The notes below the pieces were generated by a model that saw nothing but the letters and a program-made list of their open reading frames with translations, was not told where the DNA came from and made no database searches. Positions 33,376-35,798 of a DNA stretch of 35,798 bases are shown one piece after another. How positions within the stretch are numbered: the stretch's first letter is position 1; each line of letters starts with the position of its first letter. A program made the position numbers and the translations under genes. The DNA lies in NCBI GenBank assembly GCA_002167845.2, contig NHBO02000064.1, forward strand, positions 1 through 35,798, written 5' to 3'. The stretch is from Phycisphaera sp. TMED9. GTDB taxonomy: Bacteria; Planctomycetota; Phycisphaerae; Phycisphaerales; SM1A02.

Positions 33376-33926
33376 CCGCGATCATCATCGTCGGCGTCGT
33401 CCTGTTCATGTTCCTGATCTGGGCGGTCGTCACCTTCAATCGGCTGGTTTCCGTCCGTCAGCATCTCAAGGAGAGCTGGTCGGACGTCGACGTCGAACTC
33501 AAGCGGCGTTACGACCTCATTCCGAATCTGGTCTCGACCGTGAAGGGATATGCGGCCCACGAGCGGGAGACGCTCGAGAAGGTGGTGGAACTCCGGAATC
33601 ACGCCCAGGCGAACCAGGGGCGTCCCGATCGGCAGAGCGGCGACGAACAGGCCCTGGTTTCGGGGCTCGGACGGCTCATGGCGGTGGCGGAGGCATATCC
33701 CGATCTGAAGGCCGATGCGAACTTCATGGCCTTGCAGGAGGAACTGGCCAACACCGAGGATCGCATCGCGGCGGGACGTCGGTTCTACAACGGCAACGTT
33801 CGAGAAATGAACCAGCTCTGCACCACGGTGCCCTCGAACATCGTGGCGAATCTCTTCGGTTTCGAGTCCGAGGGCTTCTTCGAAGTCGACTCGACCACGC
33901 GCGAACCCGTCTCCACGGACTTCTAG
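33372..33926 (+). CDS. LemA family protein (second copy)
   Basis: 184 residues. Same layout as the first copy: transmembrane helix (3-22), ESWSDVDVELKRRYDLIPNL, VSTVKGYAAHE, RLMAVAEAYPDLKAD, FMALQEELANTEDRI, ARRFYNGNVREMN-like segment and VPSNIVANLFGF. The two copies agree closely at these landmarks and differ in the stretch between the KGYA motif and the second helix, so they look like old duplicates kept for different partners. The ATG overlaps the stop of the preceding gene as ATGA, which fixes this start against a longer in-frame extension. It is the last gene of the trio; ruvB follows after 87 bases. Confidence 0.95.
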   Translation: MTAIIIVGVVLFMFLIWAVVTFNRLVSVRQHLKESWSDVDVELKRRYDLIPNLVSTVKGYAAHERETLEKVVELRNHAQANQGRPDRQSGDEQALVSGLGRLMAVAEAYPDLKADANFMALQEELANTEDRIAAGRRFYNGNVREMNQLCTTVPSNIVANLFGFESEGFFEVDSTTREPVSTDF

Positions 33927-34013
33927 CGACCCGGGCCCGGTTCGGTCGCCAAGATCCGGAGATCGATGTTCCCGGGACTGGCGTTGATCGCTCATTGCCC
34001 CGATGATGCGGGC

Positions 34014-35030
34014 ATGGCACGAGAGCGAATCGTCTCCGGGGAGTCGCAGGGTGGGGAGAAGGACTCCGCGCCCGAGCCTTCCGTGTCTTCCGGACCGGTG
34101 GTTCGTCCGAAGACCCTCCAGGACTACGTCGGCCAAGCAGCACTGGTGGAGCGGCTTTCCATCGCCATGGAAGCGGTCAAGGGCCGTGGCGAGTCGATGG
34201 AGCACGTCTTGTTGCATGGTCCGCCCGGACTCGGCAAGACCACCCTGGCACACGTCATCGCGAATGAGATGGGCTCGACGGCCTGGGTGACCAGCGGGCC
34301 GGCCTTGAACAAGGCGGCGGACCTGGTCGGCACGTTGACGAAACTCGGCGAGGGTGACGTTCTCTTCATCGATGAGATTCATCGGCTGCCGCCCGCGGTC
34401 GAGGAGTACATCTATCCCGCGATGGAGGATTTCAAGGTCGACTTCACGGTCGACAGCGGCATGCACGCCAAGGTGATCACGCTCACGTTGAAACCGTTCA
34501 CATTGATCGGTGCGACGACCCGCGCGGGAATGCTGACGCAGCCTCTGCGAGCTCGTTTCGGAATCACGCATCATCTCGAGTACTACCCGCATTCCGACCT
34601 GATCGAGATTCTCAAGCGAGCCGTGGTTCGCATGGGGATCTCCACGGTGGCGGTCAGTGGATTCGATGCGATCGCGGAAAGAAGCCGCGGAACACCACGG
34701 GTGGCGCTTCGGCTGCTGCGCCGGGTTCGAGACTTCGCGGAAGTTCGTGGAACGGGCGCGATCGACGCGCCGGCCGTCACCGCGGCCCTCAAGCTTGAAG
34801 GCGTGGACGATCTGGGGCTCGACGAGATCGATCGAAAGTACTTGCGAGTGCTGGCCGAGGTCTACGAAGGCGGCCCCGCCGGCCTGGAAGCGATCGCGGC
34901 CACGATGGGCGGCGATGCCGGAACACTCGAGGACATCGTCGAGCCTTATCTGCTTCAGATCGGTTTTCTTTCGCGGACGCCACGAGGCCGGAAGCTGACG
35001 GCTGCCGGCGAGGGGCACCTGCGGGGCTGA
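34014..35030 (+). CDS. ruvB: Holliday junction branch migration helicase RuvB
   Basis: 338 residues, the standard RuvB length. It is the AAA+ motor that drives branch migration with RuvA. Seen: RPKTLQDYVGQ (31-41), Walker A GPPGLGKTT (69-77), Walker B LFIDEIHRL (117-125), VEEYIYPAMEDF, sensor 1 region IGATTRAGMLTQPLRARFG, the sensor 2 segment RSRGTPRVALRLLRRVRD, and the C-terminal winged helix with GGPAGLEAIA and VEPYLLQIGFLSRTPRGRK. The start is the ATG at 34014; an in-frame one 48 bases upstream would add residues unlike the family. ruvA and ruvC are not in the window. It is convergent with the partial barrel gene, 22 bases away. Confidence 0.98.
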   Translation: MARERIVSGESQGGEKDSAPEPSVSSGPVVRPKTLQDYVGQAALVERLSIAMEAVKGRGESMEHVLLHGPPGLGKTTLAHVIANEMGSTAWVTSGPALNKAADLVGTLTKLGEGDVLFIDEIHRLPPAVEEYIYPAMEDFKVDFTVDSGMHAKVITLTLKPFTLIGATTRAGMLTQPLRARFGITHHLEYYPHSDLIEILKRAVVRMGISTVAVSGFDAIAERSRGTPRVALRLLRRVRDFAEVRGTGAIDAPAVTAALKLEGVDDLGLDEIDRKYLRVLAEVYEGGPAGLEAIAATMGGDAGTLEDIVEPYLLQIGFLSRTPRGRKLTAAGEGHLRG

Positions 35031-35052
35031 TCGCCACCACGACATCCCAAGT

Positions 35053-35798
35053 TCAATACGTCGGGAATCCCACGCCGGGGGTCGGGGGCACTGCGATTCG
35101 CAGGCCGAAGATCGTCTCGTCCCGGATCAGGTCGTATCCGACCGTCATGGAAAAGTTGAAGTCGGGGAGGGTTCGGACGATCGAAGCGGTCGCGGCCCGG
35201 AACTCGCCGCGACGCAGATCGTACTGCGGTGAGATGCCGAGTTGATACAAGCGGCCGATCCGGTACCGGAGTCCGGCCTGGAGCAGTTCGTCATCGGTGG
35301 CTGCGAGGAATCGATACTCCAGATAGGTGCTCGTGTCGGGGGCGTGGTTCATCTCGACGCCGACCGATCCTCGCAGCAGACCGTTGATGTTCCGGACTTC
35401 CGGAGATCCCGAGGTGAGGTCGACGACCTCGCGGTCGTCCCACCCGAAGAGTCCGGATCCGGCCAGGGTCAGCGAACTGCTCAACTGCCAGATCGCGCTT
35501 CCGTAGGCGTGGCTGCCCCATTGGCTCAACTCCGGTTCCCAGCTGTAGAACTGCGGATACGGAGATTGCACCCATGAGTAGGGGTTGTACTGGGTCAGCG
35601 GCGCCAGGCTGGGCTCGATCGCGGAAGACCGTTGAAAATCATCGGCGCCATCGTTGAAGACGGCGCCGTAATCGAGGATCAGAAAGTCGACGGACTCACG
35701 GTTGCCCGGTCCGCCCCGCTGGGTCTGCAGCGTCTGTCGAATCCCGATCTGTGCCGCGGTTCCGCCGGTGGCACCTTCGATGCGCTGGTCGTAGATCG
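35053..35798 (-). CDS. Outer-membrane beta-barrel protein, LptD-like C-terminus (5' partial)
   Basis: About 247 residues are visible; the frame is open to the right edge, so the start lies outside. The sequence is a run of amphipathic strands with alternating aromatic and polar residues, e.g. SAIWQLSSSLTLAGSGLFGW, TSTYLEYRFLA, LQAGLRYRIGRLYQLGISP, SMTVGYDLIRDETIFGLRI. The N-terminal part GIRQTLQTQRGGPG followed by VDFLILDYGAVF resembles the barrel of LptD/OstA proteins, which insert lipopolysaccharide into the outer membrane, in planctomycete-type versions. Another barrel family is possible. The C-terminus lacks a terminal Phe and ends GVGFPTY. Confidence 0.6.
   Translation of the reverse strand, partial: IYDQRIEGATGGTAAQIGIRQTLQTQRGGPGNRESVDFLILDYGAVFNDGADDFQRSSAIEPSLAPLTQYNPYSWVQSPYPQFYSWEPELSQWGSHAYGSAIWQLSSSLTLAGSGLFGWDDREVVDLTSGSPEVRNINGLLRGSVGVEMNHAPDTSTYLEYRFLAATDDELLQAGLRYRIGRLYQLGISPQYDLRRGEFRAATASIVRTLPDFNFSMTVGYDLIRDETIFGLRIAVPPTPGVGFPTY

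Noticed and set aside
33126-35045. 639-codon open frame antisense to ruvB and the second lemA
   Set aside because: It covers parts of three well-supported genes and its product has no recognisable motif.

Overview
The window is GC-rich, densely coding DNA from a Gram-negative-type bacterium with many lipoproteins and secreted proteins and an outer membrane (a partial LptD-like barrel lies at the right edge). The best guess is a planctomycete of the class Phycisphaerae. The main reason is the module with the pattern GDLN.SG.VDG.DLG.ML.SWG in the chitinase, a short Ca-binding dockerin-like repeat that is very common in secreted proteins of that group. Large secreted orphans, patchy Shine-Dalgarno use and a eukaryote-like sulfotransferase agree with this. 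The lineage is inferred; no rRNA or other marker RNA is present. No tRNA, rRNA, CRISPR array, insertion sequence or phage gene was seen, and no stretch longer than about 300 bases lacks a gene.

Layout from left to right. 1-4.8 kb: the 3' part of a secreted GH18 chitinase with a Gly-Asp repeat linker, a convergent secreted PHP-family phosphoesterase-like protein, and a His-rich lipoprotein with its own terminator. 4.9-7.6 kb: a two-gene pentose-phosphate operon (transketolase, RpiB) ending in a strong hairpin terminator. 7.6-8.9 kb: a secreted PepSY-FKBP fusion and a small lipoprotein. 8.9-13.6 kb: a leftward run of five genes (anchored coiled-coil protein, lipoprotein, threonine aldolase, HAD phosphatase, M29 aminopeptidase). 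13.7-17.1 kb: a 907-residue secreted protein of unknown function and a small membrane protein.

17.2-24.6 kb is the most distinctive part. A 1232-residue fusion joins a Maf/DUF115 glycosyltransferase-like domain, a degenerate nucleotidyltransferase-like domain and a radical SAM/SPASM-like domain that has lost all its Fe-S cysteines. It is followed by neuA, neuB and neuC homologues in tight overlap, which together could make a CMP-activated nonulosonic (sialic-type) acid from UDP-GlcNAc. The Maf-type protein is the likely user of that sugar, by analogy with flagellin glycosylation. A MiaE-like tRNA hydroxylase follows.

24.7-31.8 kb: an HDOD signalling protein, a stand-alone Lon N-terminal domain protein, a cyclophilin-like lipoprotein, then a leftward group of sulfotransferase, secreted helical protein and galactokinase, and a divergent HAD hydrolase. 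31.9-35.8 kb: a LemA / membrane protein / LemA trio, ruvB, and the C-terminal end of an outer-membrane barrel protein.

Translational coupling is frequent: four-base ATGA or GTGA overlaps, or the one-base TGATG overlap, occur at tkt-rpiB, lipoprotein-ltaE, neuA-neuB, neuB-neuC, helical protein-galK and the middle gene-second lemA. All functional names come from recognising conserved motifs by eye; no database search was run.
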